A stretch of DNA of 35,433 bases. Source: Planctomycetaceae bacterium. Lineage in GTDB: Bacteria > Planctomycetota > Planctomycetia > Pirellulales > Thermoguttaceae. Positions 9,553 to 17,859 of this stretch are shown one piece after another. The position numbers and the translations under genes were made by a program. The notes below the pieces were generated by a model. That model had not been told where the DNA came from. It saw only the letters and a list, made by a program, of their open reading frames with translations, and made no database searches. The stretch covers positions 1 through 35,433 of the forward strand of contig JAISQK010000234.1 of NCBI GenBank assembly GCA_031274255.1, given 5' to 3'. Numbering within the stretch: the first letter of the stretch is position 1; each line of letters starts with the position of its first letter.

Positions 9553-11196
9553 ATGCGTAATGAAATTGAATTGTCCGTTTCGGGAGAACAGTTCCGTGAA
9601 GACGTTCTGGAGTCGTATTCCCCGAAATTAGCGAAGAAACGTAAAAGGCAGATCCTTGTCAACCAGGTCGGTGACAACGACGAAGTTCCGGAAATTCTGG
9701 CCAACACCCGGACCGCGCCGGGAATCCTTACGATGCGGGGCTGTGCGTATGCCGGCTGTAAAGGGGTGGTGCTCGGGCCGACGCGGGACATTCTTCAGAT
9801 TGTTCACGGGCCGGTCGGCTGTTGTTTTTACGCCTGGCTCACGCGCCGCAACAAAACGAAGCCGCGGACGGACGAAGACGCCAACTACATGCCGTATGCG
9901 ATGTGTACCGATCTTCAGGAGGATGAAATCGTGTTCGGCGGCGAGAAAAAGCTCATGGCCGCCATTGAGGAAGCGGTCGCACTGTTCCATCCGAAAGCGA
10001 TCGGCATTTTCGCCACGTGTCCGGTCGGACTGATCGGCGACGATGTTCACGCGGTGGCCCGTGCTGCGGAAGCGAAGTATCCCGACATCAATATTTTCGG
10101 CTTTTCCTGCGAAGGTTACAAGGGGGTTTCCCAATCCGCCGGTCACCATATCGCCAACAACAAGGTCTTCACCGATGTCGTGGGACAACTGGACGCGTCG
10201 CCGAAAGGGGGCAAATTCCGTCTGAACATTCTCGGTGAATACAACATCGGCGGCGACGCTTTCGAGATTGAGCGGATCGCCGAAGGATGCGGAGTCACCG
10301 TACACTCGACATTTTCCGGGAATTCCGTTTACGAAGAGTTCGCTTCGGCCCACACGGCCGATCTGAATGTCGTCATGTGCCACCGCTCGATCAACTATCT
10401 TGCCGAAATGATGGAAGCGAAGTACGGGCTTCCGTGGTTCAAAGTCAACTTCATCGGAGCGGAGGCCACGGCAAGATCGTTCCACAAAATGGCCAAGTTC
10501 TTTGACGATTCCGATCTGATGGAACAGACGGAACGTTTCGTCGAAGCGGAACTGAAGGAAGTCGAAAAGGTCCGTGAGGAAGTGCGTGCCCGATGCGAGG
10601 GAAAAACCGCCATGATTTTTGTCGGCGGTTCGCGTGCCCATCATTATCAGGAGTTGCTGCATGAGATCGGGGTGCTGACGATTGCCGCCGGTTATGAATT
10701 TGCCCACCGTGATGATTACGAAGGCCGCAAGGTGCTTCCGAACATCGTTGTTGACGCCGACTCGCGGAATATTGAGGAACTGACGGTCACGCCGGATGAG
10801 ACCCGTTACAATCCGCGGATTTCCGAGGAGGAAAGAGCGGAACGGGAAGCGGCGGGATTCACCTTCAGTGATTACCGTGGAATGATGCCGGAAATGCCGG
10901 GAGGAACGCTTGTCATTGACGACTGCAATCATTACGAACTCGAAAAACTGATTGAGTATTACAAGCCGGACCTTGTTTGTGCCGGAATCAAGGAAAAGTA
11001 CATTGTTCAGAAACAGGGGATTCCGATGAAGCAGCTTCACAGTTACGATTACATGGGACCATTCGCCGGTTTCAAAGGCGCGATCAACTTTTACCGTGAG
11101 ATTGACCGTTTGCTTAACAGTAACGTTTTCAAGTTTGCGAAGGCCCCATGGGACGAGTCGCCGGAACTCACGGCCACCTACGGATACAACAATTGA
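9553..11196 (+). CDS. nifD: Nitrogenase molybdenum-iron protein alpha chain NifD (clostridial type)
   Basis: Alpha subunit of the MoFe protein, which carries the FeMo-cofactor where N2 is reduced. The 547-residue product keeps the P-cluster ligands Cys64, Cys90 and Cys156, the cofactor ligands Cys276 (MCHRSINY) and His496 (QLHSYDY), and the active-site residues Gln194 and His198 (GVSQSAGHH). A segment of about 50-60 residues at roughly 391-450 matches the insertion known from Clostridium pasteurianum NifD, placing it in that branch. The ATG at 9553 has an AGGAGA site; a TTG at 9520 in frame is less likely. nifK should follow immediately, but the stop codon is followed by mosaic repeats. No nifK, nifE, nifN or nifB is present anywhere in the window. 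Confidence 0.96.
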   Translation: MRNEIELSVSGEQFREDVLESYSPKLAKKRKRQILVNQVGDNDEVPEILANTRTAPGILTMRGCAYAGCKGVVLGPTRDILQIVHGPVGCCFYAWLTRRNKTKPRTDEDANYMPYAMCTDLQEDEIVFGGEKKLMAAIEEAVALFHPKAIGIFATCPVGLIGDDVHAVARAAEAKYPDINIFGFSCEGYKGVSQSAGHHIANNKVFTDVVGQLDASPKGGKFRLNILGEYNIGGDAFEIERIAEGCGVTVHSTFSGNSVYEEFASAHTADLNVVMCHRSINYLAEMMEAKYGLPWFKVNFIGAEATARSFHKMAKFFDDSDLMEQTERFVEAELKEVEKVREEVRARCEGKTAMIFVGGSRAHHYQELLHEIGVLTIAAGYEFAHRDDYEGRKVLPNIVVDADSRNIEELTVTPDETRYNPRISEEERAEREAAGFTFSDYRGMMPEMPGGTLVIDDCNHYELEKLIEYYKPDLVCAGIKEKYIVQKQGIPMKQLHSYDYMGPFAGFKGAINFYREIDRLLNSNVFKFAKAPWDESPELTATYGYNN

Positions 11197-11628
11197 CCCG
11201 GCAGCGAGCCGCGACGGGCAATGCGAGGGCGTTGGATCGCAATAGCCTCCAGTCTCTTCGAGACGGTCGCTTTCAATAAACAACGTCTCCAACCGCTTGC
11301 GAGGTGCGATGGAACGGACATGTTCCCTTTCGGAAACACGAAATCCGCTTCCTGATGTTCAGGAAAAATGCCTCCGGCGGCCAACGCAAGGGCGTTGGAT
11401 CCCAGTAGGAGCTGCCGCTCCGAAAGTCATGAACCCGTTCGCGTTGCTCACTGGAATTGGTGAGCGGAACAACGTGAAGCGGATAATAGGAGGCCGAAGG
11501 CAAGTGCGGTGCAGCGACACGCTGCCTCACACTCACTTCGTTCGGTTCGCTTTCTGATGGAAAATCTTTCCAACAGAGACCGAAGGCAATCCGGGATGTA
11601 ACAGCACGCTGCCCGCCGCGGCTCGCGG
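11197..11628. repeat. Mosaic hairpin repeat, block 2 (between nifD and a convergent gene)
   Basis: This 432-base gap is filled end to end by mosaic modules and holds no trace of nifK. Perfect stem-loops: GTCTC/GAGAC at 11252-11264, CCAACGC/GCGTTGG at 11381-11398, GGAGC-TGCC-GCTCC at 11408-11421, GCAGCG-ACA-CGCTGC at 11511-11525 and CCGCG-GCT-CGCGG at 11616-11628. The first module begins directly after the nifD stop and the last hairpin touches the stop codon of the convergent gene at 11629-11631. The hairpins could end transcription from both sides. Confidence 0.85.
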
Positions 11629-13455
11629 TCAGTTTCTCGGCACGCTGACCGATTCGCCGCCGGCATGGGTGATCAACGCCCGGAGAACATCAAGCTCAAT
11701 CGTCTGGCGGAAAAAGCGGACGGAACCGTCATAAAGGGAAACATTGACGCCGCCGGGATGTTCCGAACCGATACCGTCCGGCCCTTGATTGATTCCCTTG
11801 ACCGCCTCGTCAAACGCGATGTCTTCCGGCGCCATCCAGCAGACCGGCGTCTTCCGTTCCGCAAAACAGATCGTGTTCGAAGTGCCGTCGGTGATTTTGG
11901 ACATATCCAGTCCTTTGCCGTCCGTGCGTCCGGGAGCCTTGTCTCCGACAATCATGCCGTAGGCGGTGTCCCGCTTCGGATCACCGGCGGTACAACTCGG
12001 ACATCGGAAAAGATCCGGCATTTGGTTGTGAAACTGCTTGTTATGTTCGCTGTCCCACGGCTCCTCCAGGCGGATCGATTTGTAAAGTGCCGTGTGTTCA
12101 AGGTACGGCAGCAGCAACACCCGCCAGCTATGCAGCGGTTTGCCGTCTTTGTCCACGGTGAACGCCGGCGGAAGTTTCAAGTGACTATCATGGTAATTGT
12201 GCATCGCGAGTGTCAGTTGTTTCAGATTGTTGGCGCATCGGGACTTTTTCGCATTCTGCTGAATCAGCTCGAAATTGACCTGCAGCAGTTTTCCCAGAAG
12301 GATTCCCGACTGCGAGAGATTTTCGCCGATCATGCCGACGTTCCAATCGACGGTGAAGCGTTTTCCTTCCGGTTTGAGCGTCCATGCCGTCCGAAGCCGG
12401 GTCAGCGATTCCTCATTGACGACCTCCGGGTACAGCGTCAGAAGCATCTGACTCACCGGCGGAAGATACGCTTTCGGTTTTTCGTTTTCCGTTTTCAGCG
12501 ATTCGAGGTATCGGAGAAACCCGTCCGCCGCCACTTTCAAAATCAACTCTCCCTGCGACGCAAGAATCTGAGCGTCCAGTTCCGACTCCGCTTCGGCGAC
12601 CGCGTGCAGCGATCCCTGTTCGGGGTTCAGTCCGACGGCTTTGAAACGGAGTGCGCTCACAAATTTAGGAAAGTCAATCTTCCCCCGCAGCGACGGGATG
12701 GCTTTCAGAAACGATTCCGGCAACGTCGGCGGAACCTCTTTGAGAACCTTTTTCACGTACTCCGGAGGAGCGTACAGAATCTGAACCGGAGAATCCTTCA
12801 CTTCCGCGTAGGCCGCAAGAAACTCGGCACGTTCCGCCGTCCGTCCCGAACCGAGTTTTGCCGCGACCAGCTCCTTGTAGCGTTTATCCCCGAAGTTGCC
12901 TCTTTCCCCGAACAGGAAGGTGACGTAATAATATCCCCCTTCTTCGCGGGCGGCCAGTTGATTGTTCCTGACCAGTTCATTCTCCTTCAGCAAGGCGTCC
13001 AGCATCGTGACATTCAGACCGTCCACGGGAATCGCCGCGTAAGCAAAAAGCGGAAACTTCCCCGACTGCACCACGAGAAAAGCGTCTTTGATCCCGAGAA
13101 GATCGGTCAGAAAACGCTTGCCCCCTTCGCACCAGTCGAGCAGCCGTTTCCACGTGGCGGGGGTCAATTGCCCCGCAAGGGAATCCTGAGAGATGGTCGG
13201 CGACGTGTTCTGCACCAGCTTGATAAATTCCTCTTCGTTCAGCCCGACATCCTTCAGAATCTTCTGAAAGGTTTCGCGGTTGTTGTTGAGGATCGCCTCC
13301 GGGTCGAGCTTCGTGAAGTCGATATGCACCACGATCACCGTGTCGTCTCCAAGGAGCGGTTTCATTTTTTCCAGCGTGAAATCGTCCTGCGCGAACGCGG
13401 GGAGCGTCAGCAGCGACGCCAGCATCACCAATAAAAGTTGTATGTGTGTTTTCAT
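11629..13455 (-). CDS. Secreted protein with C-terminal DUF1559 domain
   Basis: A 608-residue exported protein. A signal peptide spans about residues 1-23 (LLVMLASLLTLPAFA ending in AQD). Residues about 25-390 are an unrecognised alpha/beta region. The C-terminal part, from about 400, has DUF1559 features: CANNLKQLTLAMHNYHDSHLKLPPAF, SWRVLLLPYLEHTALY, RCPSC, ITDGTSNTICFAE and HPGGVNVSLYDGSVRF. DUF1559 proteins are a large planctomycete family of unknown role, usually with a prepilin N-terminus; this one lacks it. The ATG at 13455 has an AAGGA site; 13476 is a possible longer start. Convergent with nifD. Probably one transcript with the secreted protein at 13510-15111, 54 bases upstream. Confidence 0.88.
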   Translation of the reverse strand: MKTHIQLLLVMLASLLTLPAFAQDDFTLEKMKPLLGDDTVIVVHIDFTKLDPEAILNNNRETFQKILKDVGLNEEEFIKLVQNTSPTISQDSLAGQLTPATWKRLLDWCEGGKRFLTDLLGIKDAFLVVQSGKFPLFAYAAIPVDGLNVTMLDALLKENELVRNNQLAAREEGGYYYVTFLFGERGNFGDKRYKELVAAKLGSGRTAERAEFLAAYAEVKDSPVQILYAPPEYVKKVLKEVPPTLPESFLKAIPSLRGKIDFPKFVSALRFKAVGLNPEQGSLHAVAEAESELDAQILASQGELILKVAADGFLRYLESLKTENEKPKAYLPPVSQMLLTLYPEVVNEESLTRLRTAWTLKPEGKRFTVDWNVGMIGENLSQSGILLGKLLQVNFELIQQNAKKSRCANNLKQLTLAMHNYHDSHLKLPPAFTVDKDGKPLHSWRVLLLPYLEHTALYKSIRLEEPWDSEHNKQFHNQMPDLFRCPSCTAGDPKRDTAYGMIVGDKAPGRTDGKGLDMSKITDGTSNTICFAERKTPVCWMAPEDIAFDEAVKGINQGPDGIGSEHPGGVNVSLYDGSVRFFRQTIELDVLRALITHAGGESVSVPRN

Positions 13456-13509
13456 GTTTTTTTCCTTCTGATCCAATTTTAAAAAAGATGTGTGTCATTT
13501 CCGATTTCG

Positions 13510-15111
13510 TTATTTCCGTTCCACCGTGACTTCCATACGGGAGTCACCGGCACCACTGGGGACCGCGTACTCAATGACCGCCGTGTCCCCCTCGACGTGA
13601 TAGCGGAACGGCTTGTTGTCGTAAACGCCGACGAGCGGCACGGGAAGCTGGTCCACGGCGTCAAGGCTTTTCGGCAGTTTCCCGTCGTGGGTCGCCGCGT
13701 AGTACCGGATCACTTCGACGATCCGCATCAGGTCGGTGTTCTGGTCCGTCCGTGAAAACGCGTTCTTTGCCGCCTGAACCGCCGGCAGAATCAGCGAAAG
13801 ATACAGGTCCGCCGGAGAATCGAATCTCCTGTAGTCGTAGTCGTCAAAGACAATCGCCGTATGTTGGGACCCCGCCGGAAACGACGCCGTGACCAGCATT
13901 TTTTCGTAGGCCGCTTTCGTCGATTCGAGAAGATACGGCGTCACCACCTGATAGACGCTCAGTTTGCCGATCTCCTCCTCCGAAAGTCCGCGTTTCAAAA
14001 GCCGTTCCTTTCCATACGGATAGCTGATCAGGCACGCCGCCGACAGATAGTTTTCGAGATCCGCCGATTTGCCGACATCTTCGAGAGAGTTGAACTGCAC
14101 GGAAACAAACAGCGAGACAAACTCACGGAGAACCGCCTTGCATTCTTCCGCCGGAAGATTGTCCAGCCGGTCAAAGGCTTGTATCATGTTCGGACGGGTG
14201 AAGACCCAGCTCTGTTCCGCCTGCAGCCCCTTCCGCATCATGACGTCCGCGGTCGGAGAAAACTGCGTCAGGGCCGGATAAAGGTTCGGGGCGTCCGGCT
14301 GGACGGAAAGGAGCCGGAGCTGTCCGTCCATGGTCCCTCTGATGGCCGTCGAGACCAGCAGCGTCACCAGACAGGGAAACTCGGAATTCCCGAGATGTTC
14401 CGCCAGCCGGTATCCGACACGGATCGTCCTGACGGCCTCCTCGTACTTGCCGTTTCGGATTTCCCAGTTCGCCTTGCCGCTCAGATAACGTCCCAGGTCG
14501 CGGATGTCCTGAATGTGTTCCAGCGTTGTGGCGAATCCTTTGAATTCCAGAAGATAACTCCAGTCGCAGTCCCGCTTTTTGCTTGCTTTTTCCAGAAGCT
14601 GGAAGGCCGGATTCAGGCTCCGGTAGAGCTGTTCCTCCTGCGAGGCGTCAATGGCGGTCCACGCATTGGGACTATAACGCGGCGGAATGGGAAACGCCCG
14701 GAAATTCATCTTTTCCGCGGCGTAGTCATCTTGCGCGTTTTCGCCGGAACGTTCCGCCAGGACCGTCCGGGCGTACTCTTCCGACCGGTACATCTCGCGA
14801 AGCGCGTAGTACTCTGTTTGTCTCATCTTCTTGTACGCCTCCTGATAAAGCGGAGCGGCGTTGCCCGGCTCCATTTCGGTGACGTGAACATTCAGCCGGT
14901 AGTGGAGGAGCGGATACGGCAGGCCGGCGGGACTGACGGTGAGCCGGAGATATTGCCCCGGGACCTTCGCTTCGGTGTCGTTCCACTTCTCGTAGAATTC
15001 CCGGAAGGAATCGCGTGCCGGAAATTTCACCGCCGGCGGAGTGTCTGCTGCGGCACAGGGGAAGCCCGGAGCCAGACAGCAAAGGGTGAACAGGAACAGG
15101 AATCGTTTCAT
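13510..15111 (-). CDS. Secreted protein of unknown function
   Basis: I do not recognise this 533-residue protein. It has a signal peptide (MKRFLFLFTLCCLAPGFPCAAA) and no later membrane segment. The central part is mainly helical, with TPR-like spacing of aromatic and alanine residues. Near the C-terminus, VIRYYAATHDGKLPKSLDAV resembles a segment found in pseudopilin-like and DUF1559-associated planctomycete proteins, where a peptide stretch on ageing helices precedes 'KLP-SL'. A strong TAGGAGAG ribosome-binding site precedes the ATG. It is followed at 54 bases by the secreted DUF1559 gene, so the two may act together at the cell surface. Confidence 0.8.
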   Translation of the reverse strand: MKRFLFLFTLCCLAPGFPCAAADTPPAVKFPARDSFREFYEKWNDTEAKVPGQYLRLTVSPAGLPYPLLHYRLNVHVTEMEPGNAAPLYQEAYKKMRQTEYYALREMYRSEEYARTVLAERSGENAQDDYAAEKMNFRAFPIPPRYSPNAWTAIDASQEEQLYRSLNPAFQLLEKASKKRDCDWSYLLEFKGFATTLEHIQDIRDLGRYLSGKANWEIRNGKYEEAVRTIRVGYRLAEHLGNSEFPCLVTLLVSTAIRGTMDGQLRLLSVQPDAPNLYPALTQFSPTADVMMRKGLQAEQSWVFTRPNMIQAFDRLDNLPAEECKAVLREFVSLFVSVQFNSLEDVGKSADLENYLSAACLISYPYGKERLLKRGLSEEEIGKLSVYQVVTPYLLESTKAAYEKMLVTASFPAGSQHTAIVFDDYDYRRFDSPADLYLSLILPAVQAAKNAFSRTDQNTDLMRIVEVIRYYAATHDGKLPKSLDAVDQLPVPLVGVYDNKPFRYHVEGDTAVIEYAVPSGAGDSRMEVTVERK

Positions 15112-15122
15112 TTTTCTCTCCT

Positions 15123-15172
15123 ACAGGTTTTAGGTTTTTAAGGGGTTAGGGGTTAGTTTTTAGGGTTTTAGT
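15123..15172 (+). repeat. Telomere-like TTTTAGG/GGGGTTAG tract
   Basis: A short irregular tract of TTTTAGG, GGGGTTAGGGG and TTTTTAGGG units in the 5' leader of the minus-strand gene starting at 15111. The transcript would carry the C-rich complement. Three G-runs are close together, one short of a simple four-tract quadruplex. Confidence 0.5.
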
Positions 15173-15660
15173 AGGCCGGGAAGCCCCGGCTGGGGAACAT
15201 GCTGTTCCATCGCAGTTGCCTTCGGCTTCCTATTGTAAAGATTTTCTATCAGGCGGTCGGCGTTCATTATTATCCTTTTCCCTTTTTTCCGCCGGTTGAT
15301 ACCAGCGACCACCGGGAGCGGGTCATTGTTCGGGACGGCAGTCCCATCGGGGGTGCAGCGGCCTACCGCTGCCCGCCGGAGGCATTCTTTTAATCCGAAA
15401 ATTGTTTCTTTTATCATTTTCTTGCTCTCTTTCTTGATTTTGTTTATTGTTACTTCATTTCTACTTTCTTCTCTGAGGTTGCCAGAGAACTCTCCGTGGT
15501 TCTCGGAGTATCCTCCGGAATGCTCGGGCTTTACTCCGCGACTTTCGGAGTATCCTCCGGGATGTTCGGAGTACACTCCGGGACTCTCGGGCTTTACTCC
15601 GCAATGCTCGGAGTACACTCCGCAACGTTCGGGCTTTACTCCGATGTTCTCGGAGTACAC
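15160..15660 (-). CDS. Doubtful ORF across array 2 and mosaic repeat
   Basis: An open frame of 166 codons. The first 60 or so residues are seven-residue units translated from the 21-bp array (forms such as VYSEHCG and VKPESPG). A Lys/Glu-rich link follows (NKIKKESKKMIKETIF), and the last 80 residues come from mosaic repeat DNA. The tandem array is open in several frames simply because its unit is 21 bases. There is no good ribosome-binding site and no recognisable domain. It may be a real repeat protein, but an incidental ORF is more likely. Confidence 0.2.
   Translation of the reverse strand: MYSENIGVKPERCGVYSEHCGVKPESPGVYSEHPGGYSESRGVKPEHSGGYSENHGEFSGNLREESRNEVTINKIKKESKKMIKETIFGLKECLRRAAVGRCTPDGTAVPNNDPLPVVAGINRRKKGKRIIMNADRLIENLYNRKPKATAMEQHVPQPGLPGLLKP
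15173..15392. repeat. Mosaic hairpin repeat, block 3 (reverse orientation)
   Basis: Read on the minus strand this block parallels 15802-16083. Perfect stem-loops are GCCGGG-AAGC-CCCGGC at 15175-15190, GGAACA-TGC-TGTTCC at 15194-15208 and GGGAC-GGCA-GTCCC at 15332-15345. The last two are variants of hairpins elsewhere with both sides of the stem changed together. It separates the gene at 15111 from array 2. Confidence 0.85.
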
Positions 15661-15709
15661 TCCGAGAGTTCCGGGCTATACTCCGCGACGTTCGTGGAGT
15701 CCTTTGGAC
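15479..15709. repeat. 21-bp tandem array, 11 units (array 2)
   Basis: Eleven units of exactly 21 bases, the first and last degenerate. The complete form is TGTTCGGAGTACACTCCGGGA, centred on the dyad TCGGAGT-AC-ACTCCGA. About every second unit has GGGCT in place of GGAGT on the left arm, giving a higher-order alternation. The sequence differs from array 1 (325-555), but period, copy number and two-base dyad centre are the same. The pyrimidine-rich left flank at about 15400-15478 aligns with that of array 1. Seen on the minus strand, the flank is a purine-rich leader ending in ATGATAA-AGAAACA. Confidence 0.88.
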
Positions 15710-15801
15710 ATCGTGTGGAGCCAATCATAAGTTTCGTATAATAACATATTTATAGCGTTTTTATACTCGAAATGAATATTGTTTCCTATAATGTGTTAAA
15801 G

Positions 15802-16461
15802 TCATGCCTCCGGCGGGCCGCGACGCCGCGGCGGGCGGATGGAGCTACCGCTCCGAAAGCCGTGAATCCGTTCGCGTTGCTCACTGGAGCCTGCGAGCGG
15901 AACAACGTTTTCAACGGAGGCCGAATGGAACGCAGTGACTATGAGGCAACTGCGATGCAACGGCACGTTGCCCCGCTCCCGATTGTCGCTGGTATCCGCA
16001 AACGGAAAAACGGGAAAAGGATGACAATGAACGCCGACCGTCTCGAAGAGACTGGGAGGCTATTGCCCGCCGGGGCTTCCCGGTCGTTGGTCGCTGGAGT
16101 CCATCGGCGGAACAACGTTTTCAACGGAGGCCTAAAGTCTACAGCCTATTGCCTAAAGCCTCCCCCGGGAGGCCGAATGGAACGCAGTGACCATGAGGCA
16201 ACTGCGATGCAACGGCACGTTGCCGCCCGCCGCGGCTTCCCGGCAAAGATTTTCTATCTGGTGGCGAACCGCGAACCGAACAAAGTGAGTGTGAGCCTAC
16301 CGGGATCCAACGCCCTCGCGTTGGCCGCCGGAGGCGTCGCGGCCGCTGGAATCCATTGACGGAAAAAGACTTTCCTCAAAATTGCCGGGGATAACATTGT
16401 CTATCCGAAGCCGACCGACCAGAAGAGACGGGGAGGCATACCGCCCGCCGGGGCTTCCCGG
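15802..16461. repeat. Mosaic hairpin repeat, block 4
   Basis: The longest block. It contains two 54-base copies (15919-15972 and 16171-16224) that differ at one base. Stem-loops: GGAGC-TACC-GCTCC at 15841-15854, GCAACG-GCA-CGTTGC at 15957-15971 and 16209-16223, GTCTC-GAA-GAGAC at 16040-16052, CCGGG-GCTT-CCCGG at 16070-16083 and 16448-16461, and CCAACGC-CCTC-GCGTTGG at 16307-16324. A plus-strand open frame (15772-16359) crosses the block, but it translates only repeat DNA. The right part lies inside the 3' end of the anti-sigma gene at 16297-17289. Confidence 0.85.
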
Positions 16462-17289
16462 CTCTATCGTGTAACGTACCGGCAGGACATTTGTCTGGAA
16501 GTTCGCCGATTCCCGTGTCCGCCGAGCCAGTTCCTCCCGTTCCCGGATCATTTCGTCGAGGTCGAACGGCTCCTCCGGGTTCGCGGCGGCTCTTTGCGGC
16601 CGGACTCCGCCTGCCGGCGTCAACGCGGCCGGCATCAACGGCTCCAGCAGGGATTTCACCCATGAAGAGAGCGGCAGGGAAGGTTCCGAATCCGTCCGCC
16701 CGCTTCGGGCAATGTTCCCCGTGACAATATTCCCCGTGTCGTGATTCTCCGGCCTGCGATTCTCCTCGCTATGCCTGGAATTCTCTGCGTGATGCCCATG
16801 ATTCTCCGCGTGATGATGGCCTGTCTCATTCTTACTCTCCTGGAGAACGATTTCGGAATCCTTCTCCTTCCGCGCGGGACGGCTTTCTTCACGGGGGGCA
16901 TTCTCCGCCGGGGACATCTTCACCGTGAGCGTCTCCGCCGCCGGATTTTCTCCCTTTTCCGCCGGAAAATCTTCGCGCGGAACGAACCGCACCACCTCGC
17001 GGACTTCGATTTTCGGCGGGAGGACGAATGGCACCGCGAAGTACATCGCCGCCGCTCCGAGCACCGCTCCCGCGAGGCCTGTCAGCACCGGAAGCGACGA
17101 AACAAAACAGGAAGAAGGTGTGACGGAACCGGGAAAAACCGCCGGCTCACCCGGAATCGGCGGGAGGGGCGGTCCTTTTCCTTTTCTTTCCGCCGCGGCC
17201 AGAATTTCCGCCGCAAGCTCCTCGTTTGGGGCCGGACTCAGTTCCGCGAGCCGACGTTCCCAATATTCGATTTCCTCATGGTTTTTCAT
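16297..17289 (-). CDS. Putative anti-sigma factor, membrane-anchored, His-rich
   Basis: A 330-residue protein whose ATG overlaps the stop of the ECF sigma gene by four bases, the usual layout for a sigma/anti-sigma pair. The first 60 residues (NHEEIEYWERRLAEL-like helix, Pro-rich link) would face the cytoplasm and bind sigma. One membrane segment lies at about 68-92. The outer part is charged and holds a His/Asn/Glu-rich stretch at about 155-190 (HHHAENHGHHAENSRHSEEN) that could bind metal. Residues from about 276 to the end are translated from mosaic repeat DNA, so the natural C-terminus was probably replaced. No known anti-sigma domain is certain; assignment rests on context and topology. 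Confidence 0.7.
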   Translation of the reverse strand: MKNHEEIEYWERRLAELSPAPNEELAAEILAAAERKGKGPPLPPIPGEPAVFPGSVTPSSCFVSSLPVLTGLAGAVLGAAAMYFAVPFVLPPKIEVREVVRFVPREDFPAEKGENPAAETLTVKMSPAENAPREESRPARKEKDSEIVLQESKNETGHHHAENHGHHAENSRHSEENRRPENHDTGNIVTGNIARSGRTDSEPSLPLSSWVKSLLEPLMPAALTPAGGVRPQRAAANPEEPFDLDEMIREREELARRTRESANFQTNVLPVRYTIEPGSPGGRYASPSLLVGRLRIDNVIPGNFEESLFPSMDSSGRDASGGQREGVGSR

Positions 17290-17780
17290 GGAATGAGTCC
17301 TTGCTCTGTCAGCTTTTTATGTAAAATCTTGATTCCTGTCTGGTATTTGCGGTGGACCGTGCTGGAGGAACTCCCGTAAACGGCCGCGATCTGCTCGAAT
17401 GTCAGCTTTCCCCATATTTTGGCGACAATGATCTCACAGCACTGCCGCGGGAGTCGCTGAAGCTGCTCCAGCACGGCCTGCATTTCCTCGTCCGTTTCGC
17501 GGACCGGCGTGAACCATGCCGGGGTCGTGTGCGAAAAGTCGATTTCGCGCGTTTTGCGGCGGTTTCGCGACCGCAGCGATTTGTTGGATAAATTTCTCAC
17601 GACGGCAAACAGCCACGCCGTCACGTTTTCCGGCGGAGGATGCTGGCGGTAAAGCGAGATAAAGGCCTCCTGGACCACATCTTCCTGCGAATCATGCGGC
17701 CACTGCCGGGCGTACAGCAGAAGAGCCGGCAGCTCGGCTTTAAGCATCGCGGCGAAATCAGTCGATTCTTCTTGCGGCAT
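17286..17780 (-). CDS. ECF-type RNA polymerase sigma factor
   Basis: A 164-residue extracytoplasmic-function sigma factor. Region 2 is at about 15-80 (DSQEDVVQEAFISLYRQ, then AWLFAVVRNLSNKSLRSRNRR). Region 4 is at about 105-160 (LPRQCCEIIVAKIWGKLTFEQIAAVYGSSSSTVHRKY), the helix-turn-helix that reads the -35 element. The ATG at 17780 is preferred; a TTG at 17789 is possible. It overlaps the following anti-sigma gene. Nested inverted repeats lie just upstream at 17817-17859, where its own promoter or operator would be. Targets are unknown. Confidence 0.92.
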   Translation of the reverse strand: MPQEESTDFAAMLKAELPALLLYARQWPHDSQEDVVQEAFISLYRQHPPPENVTAWLFAVVRNLSNKSLRSRNRRKTREIDFSHTTPAWFTPVRETDEEMQAVLEQLQRLPRQCCEIIVAKIWGKLTFEQIAAVYGSSSSTVHRKYQTGIKILHKKLTEQGLIP

Positions 17781-17816
17781 TCTGGACAAGTTTACTGGAG
17801 TTTATGAGGTCAATTC

Positions 17817-17859
17817 ACGTTCCACCGGAATAATAATCCCGCCGGAACGTCATTATTCC
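17817..17859. promoter_or_regulatory. Overlapping inverted repeats upstream of ECF sigma gene
   Basis: Two perfect but mutually exclusive dyads overlap: ACGTTCC at 17817-17823 with GGAACGT at 17844-17850, and GGAATAAT at 17827-17834 with ATTATTCC at 17852-17859. They lie 37-79 bases before the sigma start codon. The arrangement suits an operator or two alternative leader structures; which cannot be told from sequence. Confidence 0.4.

Noticed and set aside
9628-11292. Long minus-strand open frame opposite nifD
   Set aside because: A shadow of the GC-rich nifD coding sequence; the plus strand has all NifD motifs.
11197-11628. Decayed nifK after nifD
   Set aside because: The sequence is explained base by base by mosaic modules found elsewhere; no NifK-like motif in any frame.
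15772-16359. Plus-strand open frame of 195 codons across mosaic block 4
   Set aside because: It translates only repeat DNA, parts of which occur in both orientations and other frames elsewhere; no domain or strong ribosome-binding site.
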